Assembly: GCA_036898135.1 (NCBI GenBank)
Contig: CM072515.1
Span: 54,196,736-54,260,735 of the forward strand
DNA from: Oncomelania hupensis
Taxonomy: Eukaryota > Mollusca > Gastropoda > Littorinimorpha > Pomatiopsidae
Length of the DNA: 64,000 bases
Reading direction: 5' to 3'
Made by a program: the position numbers and the translations under genes. Shown one piece after another: positions 25,876 to 35,847 of this stretch (position 1 is the first letter of the stretch; each line of letters begins with the position of its first letter). The notes beneath the pieces are model-generated. The model did not search any database, was not told where the DNA came from, and saw only the letters and a list, made by a program, of their open reading frames with translations.

Positions 25876-25878
<3 letters not shown>

Positions 25879-25896
25879 CCTACACATACATATTTT

Positions 25897-26178
25897 TGTA
25901 GAAACGACGTTCTGATGACTGTTGTGAAAAAAAAAACTGGGATTAGCCTATTTTGACACACTTTCCATTTCTTTGACATTATTTTTACATTTTCGAATTT
26001 TTGAAGCTATCCCTAACCCTAACCAACCCTAACACTAACCCTTAACCTAACACTAATGCTAAAACAGCTCTAACTCAACGGAGCACTATTTTGACGTCAA
26101 AATAGTACGGCCTTCCAAAAAAGTCAGAAGAAACCATGTGGAGTTTCATGTGTGTGTCATCAGAACGTCGTTTCTACA
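25897..26178. mobile_element. 282 bp MITE-like inverted-repeat element
   Basis: The ends TGTAGAAACGACGTTCTGATG and its reverse complement form an inverted repeat of about 22 bp. Inside are degenerate telomere-like (CCCTAA)n text at 26010-26060 and a perfect 22 bp palindrome at 26085-26106 centred on gacgtc. No target duplication is clear and no ORF is present. Confidence 0.55.
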
Positions 26179-26559
26179 TGCCCACAGTTAAATTGAAATG
26201 GAGGTCAAAAGAAGGACGTACACGCGCCAGCAGAAATAGCCAGCTCAGAGATACTAGTCCATAAGCAGCGCATGCAAACGATAGACAACATCAGAGAAGA
26301 ACTTCAAGCAGTTTCTAAAAGAAAGTTCAACCACAGTTGGCAAAGTTGGCATGTAAATTTAATGACAGCAGAGACCATGCCATCACAACACAGTACGTTC
26401 CAGGAATATCCGCAGTAACAAAACCTTTCCAACCTTGTAAGTTTCATACTAAAGTAAGATAGTTTGTTACATTGTATGGATCGAACATACAACCTTAGGT
26501 ATTGGCAATCTAAATAAACATTGATTTTTCTTCCGCCTTCTGTAATTGCGATATGTTCA

Positions 26560-26620
26560 GATCGACGCGTTTTGAGATCGATTGAATAAAAAGTGCGTTA
26601 CAGCATCCTGTATTAAATTA
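26560..26620 (+). repeat. SINE 3' end family C
   Basis: The text cagcatcctgtatta preceded by gttttgagatcgattga is repeated at about 62485-62537 (gttttgagttcgattga ... gcatcctgtatta). In both places a long trinucleotide array follows, (AAT)n here and (TTA)n there, as expected of a SINE tail. Confidence 0.5.
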
Positions 26621-26621
26621 A

Positions 26622-26915
<294 letters not shown>

Positions 26916-26959
26916 TTTAATGTTGTTATTATGATTATTATTATTGTTATTATTATTAT

Positions 26960-27351
26960 TGTAGCGGAAAGGGAGGCGACTGGTTGAGGCTTGGGAGAGA
27001 AATTGTCTACCTTGTTTTTCTTGGTTAGACTAGCCTTGGGTGGCTCCTGCTTTGCAGAATCCTTTGGGTATGCCATTGGGTTATGCAGGACAAGGCGACA
27101 CGACATTTGTTCTCCCCGGCTGACCATTCGCCTTCTGCTTTTGGTGGCAGGTCGGTGGCAGCGACTTTGCAGAAGAGTGCGTGGCACTAGTAGCCGGCAA
27201 CCCGGTACTACCAACCACGCTTCACCGCCTTGCAGGGCAAATATTTGTATGTCCCTCTTTTGAGGGATAAAATGAAGATAACAGCTCAGGTGGAGCAAGG
27301 TTCTCAAGGTCGTGGCCGAGAGACGGGAGTCAAATACTCCACTCGGCTACA
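26960..27351. mobile_element. Solo LTR family 1, copy 2, inside an (ATT)n array
   Basis: It is about 390 bp and nearly identical to copy 1 without the 85 bp insert and about 20 other bases. The ends are TGTAGC and GCTACA. ATT-type microsatellite sequence continues on both sides (to 26959 and from 27352), so the LTR landed in the array. Confidence 0.6.
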
Positions 27352-27409
27352 CTATTATTATGTTTAATTGTTGTTATTATGATTATTATTATTGTTGTTG
27401 TTATTGTTA

Positions 27410-27445
<36 letters not shown>

Positions 27446-27979
27446 GTCGTTAGTCCTTGTGTTCTACAAACGTGACAGTCTAAGCATGTATCTACAGCCC
27501 TAGGAAATTGCCGGCTGGCGTTTATTTCCAATAACTGCAATTAATACACTAAGCCGGTCATAGTGCATAAATAGTGCGCCGACTGCCTCTGGCTAAAGAA
27601 GACGGATGGACCAAGTAGAGCAGTCGCGTGTATAATTATATAGCATTATGGAGACGGAAGTTTGTTTAGAATCTGCTGAGTTAAGTGGTGTTGTCTTAGA
27701 AAACGGGATCAGAATCCAGAGGCTAAGGGAGTGATAGGAAAGATCTTCCGCTGTCGGTGTTGTCAATTGTTTGGATTTAGCCACAGCAGATAAGGTAGCT
27801 TATCTGCGCTGATATATGAAAGAGTGCCTTCTTTTGAACTATCTGGAATCCTCTTTCTACGACAGTTTAGACTTTTAGCAGAAGAAAGCCTTTCCGGCTC
27901 CATTCAAACATAGAAAATGGCTACAGGTAAAGGTTTCCTTGTCACATTTCGCTCGCTGGGGAGAAGGGATGCGTTAAGA

Positions 27980-28106
27980 ACCTCCTTTGTTTCAGGACCA
28001 GCTTCTTGATGGCGATGCCAATTTCCTCTCCTTCGCTGCCTTATCGTGTCTTCCCCTGTTCCAAACACAGCCAGGCACACTTTCCCAGCTTTGTGCGCAA
28101 ATTTCA
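27980..28106 (-). pseudogene. Possible second exon fragment, frame disrupted
   Basis: After a cgacccacag| acceptor-like site, one frame reads MKFAHKAGKVCLAVFGTGED and an overlapping frame then reads EGEEIGIAIKKLVLKQRRF. Both look coding-like, as if one indel separates them. It lies downstream of 28237-28362 in the same direction. The link is a guess. Confidence 0.25.
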
Positions 28107-28159
28107 TTCTGTGGGTCGTTCAATGATTGCACATCCATGTACTAACTTTCCCCATCCAA

Positions 28160-28230
28160 GTTGGTAACCTGGATTGACGATGCTTAGCGAGACAATTATA
28201 ACGTGTGCTCTAACCACTGCGCCACTCCAC
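28160..28230 (-). repeat. tRNA-like SINE head next to a possible exon
   Basis: The minus strand has gagtggcgcagtggttagag, a good box A, and a poor box B (atccaggttaccaac). It starts a few bases after the possible exon at 28237-28362. Confidence 0.4.
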
Positions 28231-28236
28231 AGCTAC

Positions 28237-28362
28237 TTCATAGCTTTCAGGAGCCCTGGCCATCTTCTGCAGGAAATGGTTGATGCGGCAGGAGAAGTCA
28301 TCAGCACGGATGAACGTGATACGAACTGTATTTGGGTACTTGGGGTCGGGGAAATGCTTGAT
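28237..28362 (-). CDS. Possible exon of an unrecognised protein
   Basis: Forty-two codons lie between an acceptor (gatgaggcag| at 28363, after a long pyrimidine-rich stretch) and a weak donor (GAA|GTAGCT at 28237/28236). The peptide starts IKHFPDPKYPNTVRITFI and continues RADDFSCRINHFLQKMAR. The amino-acid texture and third-position GC look like real coding sequence and differ from the surroundings. I do not recognise the family. Confidence 0.35.
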
Positions 28363-28399
28363 CTGCCTCATCGTAACACCCACATTTATGTGAAAAAGG

Positions 28400-29550
28400 G
28401 GTAAAGAAGAAGAAGGAGGAGGAGAAGGAGGAGAAAAGAAGAAGAAGGTTGTTACTTAAAGAATATAAAAATTTTACAATCTTACAAAACTTTAATGTAA
28501 ATGTAAGTCTAACGAAAATTATGTCTATTGACTGCAACATCCTCCTTCTCATCGTCACCATCAGCAGCAGAAGCATCAACAGTGTCAGCACAGCACGATC
28601 ATCGCTGAAGTTAGAACTACACGTATGTACGCTTTTATTTTTTTAATTATTTTTTTTGGCGAGGTTCAACGATGAGCAGCCACTGCGTCGTCGACACGTG
28701 TAAACTATAAGCTGTCCGGAAAAAGACGAGCTTTCCATTTCCTTTCAACACATTTCCACGACGTTGAACGAGTCGTTGATTATCCTATTTCATACCCATC
28801 GTAGGCACCTGTAATTCAGGCATGACTAGTACTTTTGTACTTTCACAGTGCATTTAATAAGTAACAAACTGCTGCTTTTCCCAGACCTGATTGCCGACCA
28901 GCAAATCACTAAAGTAGAAACTCCAGGAAACTGCAAAGAATATTATCAAATTATTACATTACCCGAAAAAAAATCAGACCTTCGACAAAAAACCTTCATT
29001 GTTTGTCTAACATCATGACGGTGAAGAGAAGAAATTTGAAGAACTCATTCTTGGTTCTTAAGCTTAACGACAGCAGATGAGATCTCTGTCAGCACACTGT
29101 ATAGATCTCAGCGGTGCAGAACAAATCGATGATGATGATGATGATGATTATAGGGCGAAGAAGGAACAAGAAATAAAGGCAAAGCGTAAATATTCCTAGA
29201 GGGCAACAGAATCACAAATTTAGAATATAGAATCTTGAGAGGACAACAAACATACATCTTAGAGAATCTGCCACCAAGGTGAACACTAGGATAATGATCA
29301 CGAAAATCCAAACACAAATACACACTAATTCGACCCGAGCTCTCAAAACCAATAACATTTATGTCGAAGCGTATTGACATTCAATTTGCCAAAACAAACT
29401 TGTCCACTTGAGCGAGGTACTATGCTAATAGCCCACAAAAACAAAGGCAAAGTAAAGGTCATCACGCACGATTTCGGTCGTGATAGTTTGATCGTCTCTT
29501 TCCTGACGGTTAGCTTTTATAAGAAAATTCCCCATATCCTCTTTACTTGC
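28400..29550. other. No gene seen
   Basis: A purine-rich AAG/GGA tract at 28405-28445, then AT-rich single-copy-looking DNA up to the hAT element. Confidence 0.4.
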
Positions 29551-29556
29551 TTTACC

Positions 29557-30761
29557 CAGCGTTTCCCATTACGCACATATGTGCGTAATTCACGCATAAA
29601 AATCGGAAGATGACGCAAAGATTTTGATTAAGAGGGTCCCACGGACGCACACGTTGTTGCGCCCAGCGAAAGTGTCGTACCCAGAGCTGCCAACCACTAC
29701 GGAATTTCCGTAGTTTACTCCGGAAATGAATACGCGGCTACGGAGCTACGCAAATCGAAAATTTACTACGGAAAGTCAATTTTCGACGATAGTATTACAG
29801 TTTTAACGAGTTTTATTGAGCGCCTGTGCCTCCCGTAGCACCTCAAGGTCACGGTCATTCGGTTTACGTGCACGGAGTAATAGATCACGCTCCCAGTGCA
29901 TGTTAGGAAATTCGACCAATCACCGTGAAGTGGTTTTGCAAACGGCCAATCGCTGCACAAAACCTCGACCTTTCTGTGACACTTTCGTTTCCGGGTCACT
30001 TTCTACACTGCGAGAAGAAAAGTTTGTGTGCGGCTTATTTTGAATCCGTGATGCCAAAAAGAAAGAAAACTAGCGATGAAAGCCCAGAAAAAAAGAAGAG
30101 GACAGCAAATCAAGAGTACAGGAAAGAGTATTCTGAAAAATTTCCGTGCATCACTGCGTCATCGAGATCAAAACACAGCGTGTATTGTACAGCGTGCTTG
30201 GCAGATTTTAGCATACAACATGGCGGCTTCCACGATGTGACGCGACACGTGAATGGCAATCGTCACAAAAGTCGTTGCCCTGATCCAGAAAAGTTAGTCC
30301 CTGTTCAGTCGGTAGCCACCTTCTTCCAGCCCGATATGGATCTCTCAATAATTCGTGCGGAAACACTCTTCACGACCTTCGTTGCAGAGCACAATTTGCC
30401 TGCGTCGGTAGCAGATCACTTCAGTAAGTTAGTGAAGGCAATGTTCCCGGACTCCCAAGTTGCCAAGAGCTTTGCATGTGAAAGTGCAAGGCTGCCACCA
30501 GATTGGGCCTTGCTAAAGACTAGACATGTTCCCAGAGAGAGAATAGAGCAAGTTCAGTAAATGTGGAGTATTGTATGAAGTGTGTCATCTTTCCTTGCAA
30601 CTGTGCTTGTTTAGTAGTGTGTGTGTATATGCATGTCTTCGTTAAAAAAAAAAAAAAAAAGCGAGGACGTATGGCTACTGAAAATGTCATAAAACTACTG
30701 AAATTCAGAATTTTTGCTACTGAAAACTTTTTTGGGGTTGGCAGCTCTGCGTACCCCACGT

Positions 30762-30825
<64 letters not shown>

Positions 30826-31030
30826 GGCATAGAGTTCTTGGGCTGTTTATTGACTGGTCAGCTGATATTGCACTATAAGACATTGTATAAGCACTACACT
30901 TTATCTTATTGACTTTAGTCACATTTGTATGCACACATGGAAGGGACCCTCAGAATTTTTAAAAGGACCCTCAAAATTTTCAACAGAGGGTCCCTTGGAC
31001 CCCTTGATTTGAAGCTTGTGGGAAACACTG
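29557..31030 (+). mobile_element. hAT-type truncated element, copy 1
   Basis: The 1474 bp element has ends CAGCGTTTCCCA and TGGGAAACACTG. The flanks carry ctttacc at 29550-29556 and 31031-31037. Near the left end lie a perfect 22 bp palindrome (29568-29589) and a second palindrome around actacggaa/ttccgtagt (29696-29714), both shared with copy 2. A (CA)n array at 30764-30823 is expanded here. The element encodes only the N-terminal part of a transposase, so it cannot be autonomous. Confidence 0.8.
30051..30560 (+). CDS. BED-finger protein, N-terminal hAT transposase remnant
   Basis: The frame has 169 codons from ATG 30051 (open 42 codons further upstream without ATG). The basic start PKRKKTSDESPEKKKRT looks like a nuclear localisation signal. 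SVYCTACLADF and DVTRHVNGNRHK give the Cx2C...Hx5H of a BED-type finger. AEHNLPASVADHFSKLV and AMFPDSQVAKSFACE match the segment that follows the finger in many hAT transposases. The frame then ends in VPRERIEQVQ, so the catalytic RNase H-like domain is absent. What remains is a DNA-binding module. A regulatory role would be inference. Confidence 0.65.
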   Translation: MPKRKKTSDESPEKKKRTANQEYRKEYSEKFPCITASSRSKHSVYCTACLADFSIQHGGFHDVTRHVNGNRHKSRCPDPEKLVPVQSVATFFQPDMDLSIIRAETLFTTFVAEHNLPASVADHFSKLVKAMFPDSQVAKSFACESARLPPDWALLKTRHVPRERIEQVQ

Positions 31031-31189
31031 CTTTACCATTCTCGAGGGTGGGATGAGAATGGGGAATTTGTGAGGGGTTATGGGAGATAAGATTTGTGTG
31101 TGTGTGTGTGTGTGTGTGATAGAGAGAGAGGGGGAGAGAGAAAGAGAGAGAGAGAGAGACTTTAATAATGAAAAATGGCCTTTGGTTCA

Positions 31190-31655
31190 CTGTTGTGGTT
31201 TACGATCAACATGATTGACATGAAAATCAAAGTTACACTCTTGACTAATAGGAAGAAAGGGTGCATTACAATCTTACATACTCCATTCATACAGTACAGT
31301 ATTTCCTTCAATTTACATTCTTTCTCTTGAATGTCACTGTCATGTAATCCTTAACTTGTCCATTGCATTATCGCTAATTGTTTATAATTGCCATTATCTT
31401 ACTCTTTATTTAATTAAGCAATTGATTTGACAATGTCTCTCTATTTCTCTTTCTCTCTCTCTCCCTCCTTTTATTATCACCTATTATCATTTTGTTATTA
31501 ACTTCACTCATCGCTGTCTGATTATTTTTACTTCATTTCCTCCTCATACTCTTTCTCACTCTTTCTCTTTCCACAACTCTTTATTATCAGTTATTATTTT
31601 TTTCTTTCTTCAGTCATCACTTCTCCGAAGTTTTAATTTGTTTCCTCTGACTCGT

Positions 31656-31739
<84 letters not shown>

Positions 31740-32223
31740 ATAATTTTTACCCTCGTCTAATCGTTAAAGAAATTCACTAATTAAAAGAAAGCCGACCCTA
31801 GAAGAAAAAAAAAGTTGACTCTGGGGTTAAAAAAAAAAATACCCGGCCATCTTTGGTAGTCTGTGAGCCTTCATTGCACGAATTATTTACCTAAACAATT
31901 ATAAGGACCACAAAAAAATGTTAAAAAAGAAAGAAAATGTTAAAAAATAAAAATAAAAACGCTACAGAGAAAAGTATAACTGTTATTATTACCACCACGC
32001 AAATTTTATATTTCGAATCAAAACGCAAATGTCCGTTAGATCACTTAGGTAAGAAATTTAAATTGCACTTTAAACTGAATTGATTACGTAATAGCTTTTC
32101 CCAAAAAAAGCGCTTCAAAGGGATAAAACAAATTCCAAACTTAATTATCCAAAAATGAGAAATTTATATTTATTTATTAATTTAAATCTCTCTCTCTCAA
32201 TCTCTCTCTCCCCACCCCACCCC

Positions 32224-32255
<32 letters not shown>

Positions 32256-32345
32256 ACGTCAAGTGAATCGGTTAAGAGGGGAATTAAATTTACGTTACCA
32301 TGACCCAAATTTTGCTCCCAAATGTTTTAACTTCTTCTCCATGAA
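31190..32345. other. AT- and CT-rich DNA, no gene
   Basis: Pyrimidine-rich text at 31430-31640 and AT-rich text at 31740-32200. Nothing conserved is recognised. Confidence 0.4.
31658..31739 (+). repeat. (GA)n microsatellite
   Basis: About 80 bp. A shorter (TG)n/(GA)n pair is at 31093-31160. Confidence 0.95.
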
Positions 32346-32362
32346 CACTCTCTCTCTCTCTC

Positions 32363-32447
<85 letters not shown>
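32346..32447 (+). repeat. (CT)n array, left flank of the nested LINE
   Basis: It is the left part of a microsatellite split by the LINE. A smaller CT array lies at 32210-32255. Confidence 0.95.
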
Positions 32448-32449
<2 letters not shown>

Positions 32450-32570
32450 GGGGCGCTGTTTGGCGCGCTTTTCAGTCAGGTGTGCTTTCTTGAGCTCTGA
32501 CATTTTTATCGCAAGATTCACTCAAAAGTTGGTCGGTGGATGGATACTGTGCCTCAATTACTTGCGTACC

Positions 32571-33575
32571 ATGCCTGCAGAATCATTGTCTTTTAGGGCC
32601 AAGTGTGGTTCATTCGTTGGAATTTTCCTCTATTTCATGTGGCGAAGAGGCAAGTCTATTTTTAGACCACGAGGGCTTCGGATACATTCGTACTCAGCCG
32701 GTTTGGTGGTAGGCTTGCTGTTTGCGCAGTTTACGTTTTGCAACTTGTTGTTACGCAGCGGAGATGTGGAGAGTAACCCTGGCCCTGGCCCTACTGGTCA
32801 CTCCAAGCAGGACACATCCATGAGGCAGACGCGATTGACCAGCACGGGTGGGGAGGGGACGAGTACCAGGAGAGACAGTGTTACCGCTGACGCTGGTGGA
32901 GACTCGATGCTGCGAGATATACTCAACAAACTGTCAGGTGTGGATACCAAACTGACGACCTTGGACTCGAACATCGACAAACGACTTGAAGGGTTGCGAG
33001 AAGAGATGAGAAGTACCTTTTCTACTGTCACCGCTGAGGTAAATGAGCTGAGAGAGGAGGTGGTGAGGTTGAGAGAAGAAAATAATGATTTGAGAATGCA
33101 GATGGACAAATTTGAGGTTAAGCTTGATGACCAAGAGTGTCGATCTAGACGTAATAACGTTCTTTTTTACGGATTGGCCAGACAGGATCCGATCGACAAA
33201 GATGAGGACTGTGAGCTTACTGTGAAAGAGTTTCTAACAGATAAATTAGACATGTCGGTGGATAACTTCGATCGGGTACACCGTACTAGTGACAAACCCA
33301 ATGCACCGATAATAGCAAGATGTACTTTTTACAAGGATAAGTTGGCGATTATGAAGGCCAAAAGCAAACTGAGAAACTCAAACATCAATGTGTTTATTGG
33401 TGAAGATTTTTCAGTGCGTGTTCGTGACGTTCGTAAGAGGCTGTCTACACACATGAAAGAAGCCAAGAAGGCTGGGAAAAGGGCTTTTTTAGTGTATGAT
33501 CACCTGGTGATTGATGGCAAAAAATTTGTTCTGTCAAATGATGATATTGTTGAGGAGGGAAGGAAAGGTAAATAA
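32571..33575 (+). CDS. LINE ORF1: 2A-like leader, coiled coil, L1-type RNA-binding protein
   Basis: The frame has 334 codons from ATG 32571; the frame is also open upstream without an ATG. Residues 1-71 form a leader with two hydrophobic stretches (about 14-23 and 44-60) ending in RSGDVESNPG|P, a canonical 2A ribosome-skipping signature (DxExNPGP), with the break expected after Gly71. Then comes a Ser/Thr-rich linker, a coiled coil (about 115-190, ending LREENNDLRMQMDKFE), an RRM-like part beginning RSRRNNVLFYGL, and a C-terminal basic domain (EDFSVRVRDVRKRL). This order matches L1-type ORF1 nucleic-acid chaperones. 2A motifs in animal non-LTR elements have been reported. No stop or frameshift is visible. 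Confidence 0.85.
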   Translation: MPAESLSFRAKCGSFVGIFLYFMWRRGKSIFRPRGLRIHSYSAGLVVGLLFAQFTFCNLLLRSGDVESNPGPGPTGHSKQDTSMRQTRLTSTGGEGTSTRRDSVTADAGGDSMLRDILNKLSGVDTKLTTLDSNIDKRLEGLREEMRSTFSTVTAEVNELREEVVRLREENNDLRMQMDKFEVKLDDQECRSRRNNVLFYGLARQDPIDKDEDCELTVKEFLTDKLDMSVDNFDRVHRTSDKPNAPIIARCTFYKDKLAIMKAKSKLRNSNINVFIGEDFSVRVRDVRKRLSTHMKEAKKAGKRAFLVYDHLVIDGKKFVLSNDDIVEEGRKGK

Positions 33576-33712
33576 TGGTGCGGCCAGCCCTGTAACCTCT
33601 GTACGAATAATGTGTTGTCTTGTCAAGATTTTTTCAGTCAATGTTCTTCTATGTGTGTGACGAACGGACTAGTTTAACCCTGCCTTATTTACGTTTTTGC
33701 TTGTTTCGTCAA

Positions 33713-34725
33713 TGTAATCTTAGAATGTTAATGTTAGGCTGCAGCAGACGATTACAGTATAACGGAGGTACACACACACAGCGAGTTTGACGCAGACAGT
33801 GTAGTGACGTCAGCACTGCGTGTGTTGACTCGGCAGGCAATGATATCATCGTAGCTACGTTAGGCGAGTCGATTACCAGCCTATGGGAACACAGTTTAGA
33901 ATGGATCAACCAGGTCTGGCTGATTCAAACAGAGAGAGAGACCGGCAGTCGAGTGGGAAACGAGGAGCAGTAGCCAGCTACACAGTTAGCAGTAATCTCT
34001 CCACTCATAGACCAGGAAGCAGGACTTGAGAATCTTAGAATTCAATCAAGTAGCCACGGGCCTGACTTTGTCAAACAGACGAGCGGGTGAGATATACCGT
34101 GCGCCCAACTCAACAGAACAAAACGAGTTGGCTGTTTAGCCTCTACAGCACAGGACTGAGAGAGCAACCCTGGAAAACACCCTCCAAGACAACACAGCGT
34201 GTCAAGGAACCAAACTACACGACGACCCAGCGTGTACCAGAAGCTACCTCAACGAAGGGCTTCAAACCCGCTACATGAAAGTTAAGTGGCGAGGAAACTG
34301 CACTAAAACTGATAGCAAAAGGACCACAGTAGTCCACTCTTCAGAAACTATAGTAAAACGGACCACAGTAGTCCAATCTTCAAGAACTCTAGTAGCCAGT
34401 GCCCTATGAAGACATAACAGCTGCCTAAACTATCAGCGATCAAATCATTTGCATTGACTCTTGACTTTTTAAGGTAGATTAGCACAATCGAAAATCTTAT
34501 ATAGAGTAGAAGAAATAAATGTGTGATTTTAACTGTTATCAAGTGGCTGGACTACATATGATTCATAGCCGTGTGAAAGCTAGTGTGACAGTGATCTTTT
34601 ACCATTTTTCTATCTATCTCTGTATCCCAGCCTTAACACAGACCGAGCTAAATAAATAAATGTATTAAAGTAATTCACCGGGTGACTAACTAGCGGTTCC
34701 CATCGAATAAAGCGTGAGGGTTACA
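33713..34725. mobile_element. Probable solo LTR between ORF1 and ORF2 of the LINE
   Basis: The 1013 bp block starts TGTAATC and ends GGTTACA, giving TG...CA ends inside a 5 bp inverted repeat (TGTAA/TTACA). It contains a cttatatagag TATA-like site near 34500 and aataaa signals near 34515, 34650 and 34708. The flanks tcaa and gcaa match in three of four bases. It makes the inter-ORF distance abnormally long. No internal retroviral genes are present. Confidence 0.45.
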
Positions 34726-34770
34726 GCAATCCATTGTGCAGAGCCCAGTAACAACTAAACCCCACGTTAC

Positions 34771-35847
34771 AATGTGTCAGTCACAAGTGTGTTCTGACCG
34801 TGTTTCTATAAATAGCTGCTTGCGTGTGCCTACAACTAGTGATGAAGTAGGCCTCAGTTCTGCTAGTGCGAATGAGAGAGATGAGTGTGCTGTGATTAGA
34901 TCACAGACGGAGGCGTGTGTAGGTCACAGTGAATCACGTGACCGGTTGTTTATGCCACAGAGTTCGCAAGAGGTCAGTTGTGTTTTCTTTGAAGAGTCGT
35001 TATTTGGTGCAGAAACTGAAAGTATTGATACTGATAGTTACAGTAGTTCTACACTCCCGGTGGTTGATAATAAAACATTTTCATTCTTTCATTGGAATAT
35101 TAATGGTGTAAAATCAAAATTATATGATGTTGAATTTGTATCTTTTGTTTCCCAGTTTGACTTTGTCTGTTTGGTTGAAACATTTGTTGATTCTTTTGAT
35201 GCCAATTTCTTCCCTGGGTTTAAGACTTTTTGTAAGCCATCAGTTAAGCTCTCAAAGGCAGGACGTCCTTCTGGTGGTTGTTTAACTTTAATAAAGAATA
35301 CCTTTCTCCCTTATGTTAAACAGATTGTAATTGATATTGGTTTCTTTTTGTTGTTTATTATTGACAAGAGTGTTTTTGGCTTATCAAAAGATGTTCTTTA
35401 TGCATGTGCCTATGTCCCACCTGAGGGCTCTAGGTATTATTCTGTGTTGGTTGATGAGAGTGATGGTGTGTCTTTACTGGAAAATTGCCTAATTGATAAT
35501 GCTCTGATTGATAATGATTATTTTGTTTTGTTGTCAGGTGATTTTAATGCTCGCACATCTAATATATCACAGCCGGCTTTTGTAGATGACAATGCTGATA
35601 TACACTTAACTCATTGCTCTGAAAATAATCCTAGAAACTCACAAGATAAAACTATAAATTCGTTTGGTAAAACATTGCTTGATATGTGCACTACTTTAGG
35701 CTTTTTTATTTGAATGGTGTGTGTTCTGGCGACCAGGATGGTTGCTACACATACATATGTGACCAGGGTAGTAGTGTTGTGGATTATTTTGTGATGTCAT
35801 GTGAACTTTTTGCTACTTTTTTTTTATAATTGTAAACTTGTTGTATG
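34771..35847 (+). pseudogene. LINE ORF2 segment 1: APE-type endonuclease
   Basis: From MCQSQVCSDR there is a Ser-rich N terminus, then FFHWNINGVKSKL, FVCLVETF and LLSGDFNARTS, the first three endonuclease motifs (Asn, Glu, Asp-Asn). The frame stops at 35713. A one-base shift restores NGVCSGDQDG and GSSVVDYFVMS. The segment ends where the hAT element begins at 35848. The last endonuclease motif is found across the insertion as TQHMPVV at about 37307. Confidence 0.8.

Noticed and set aside
26008..26060. True interstitial telomere block
   Set aside because: Only a few perfect CCCTAA units; the rest is degenerate and lies inside a MITE-like element.
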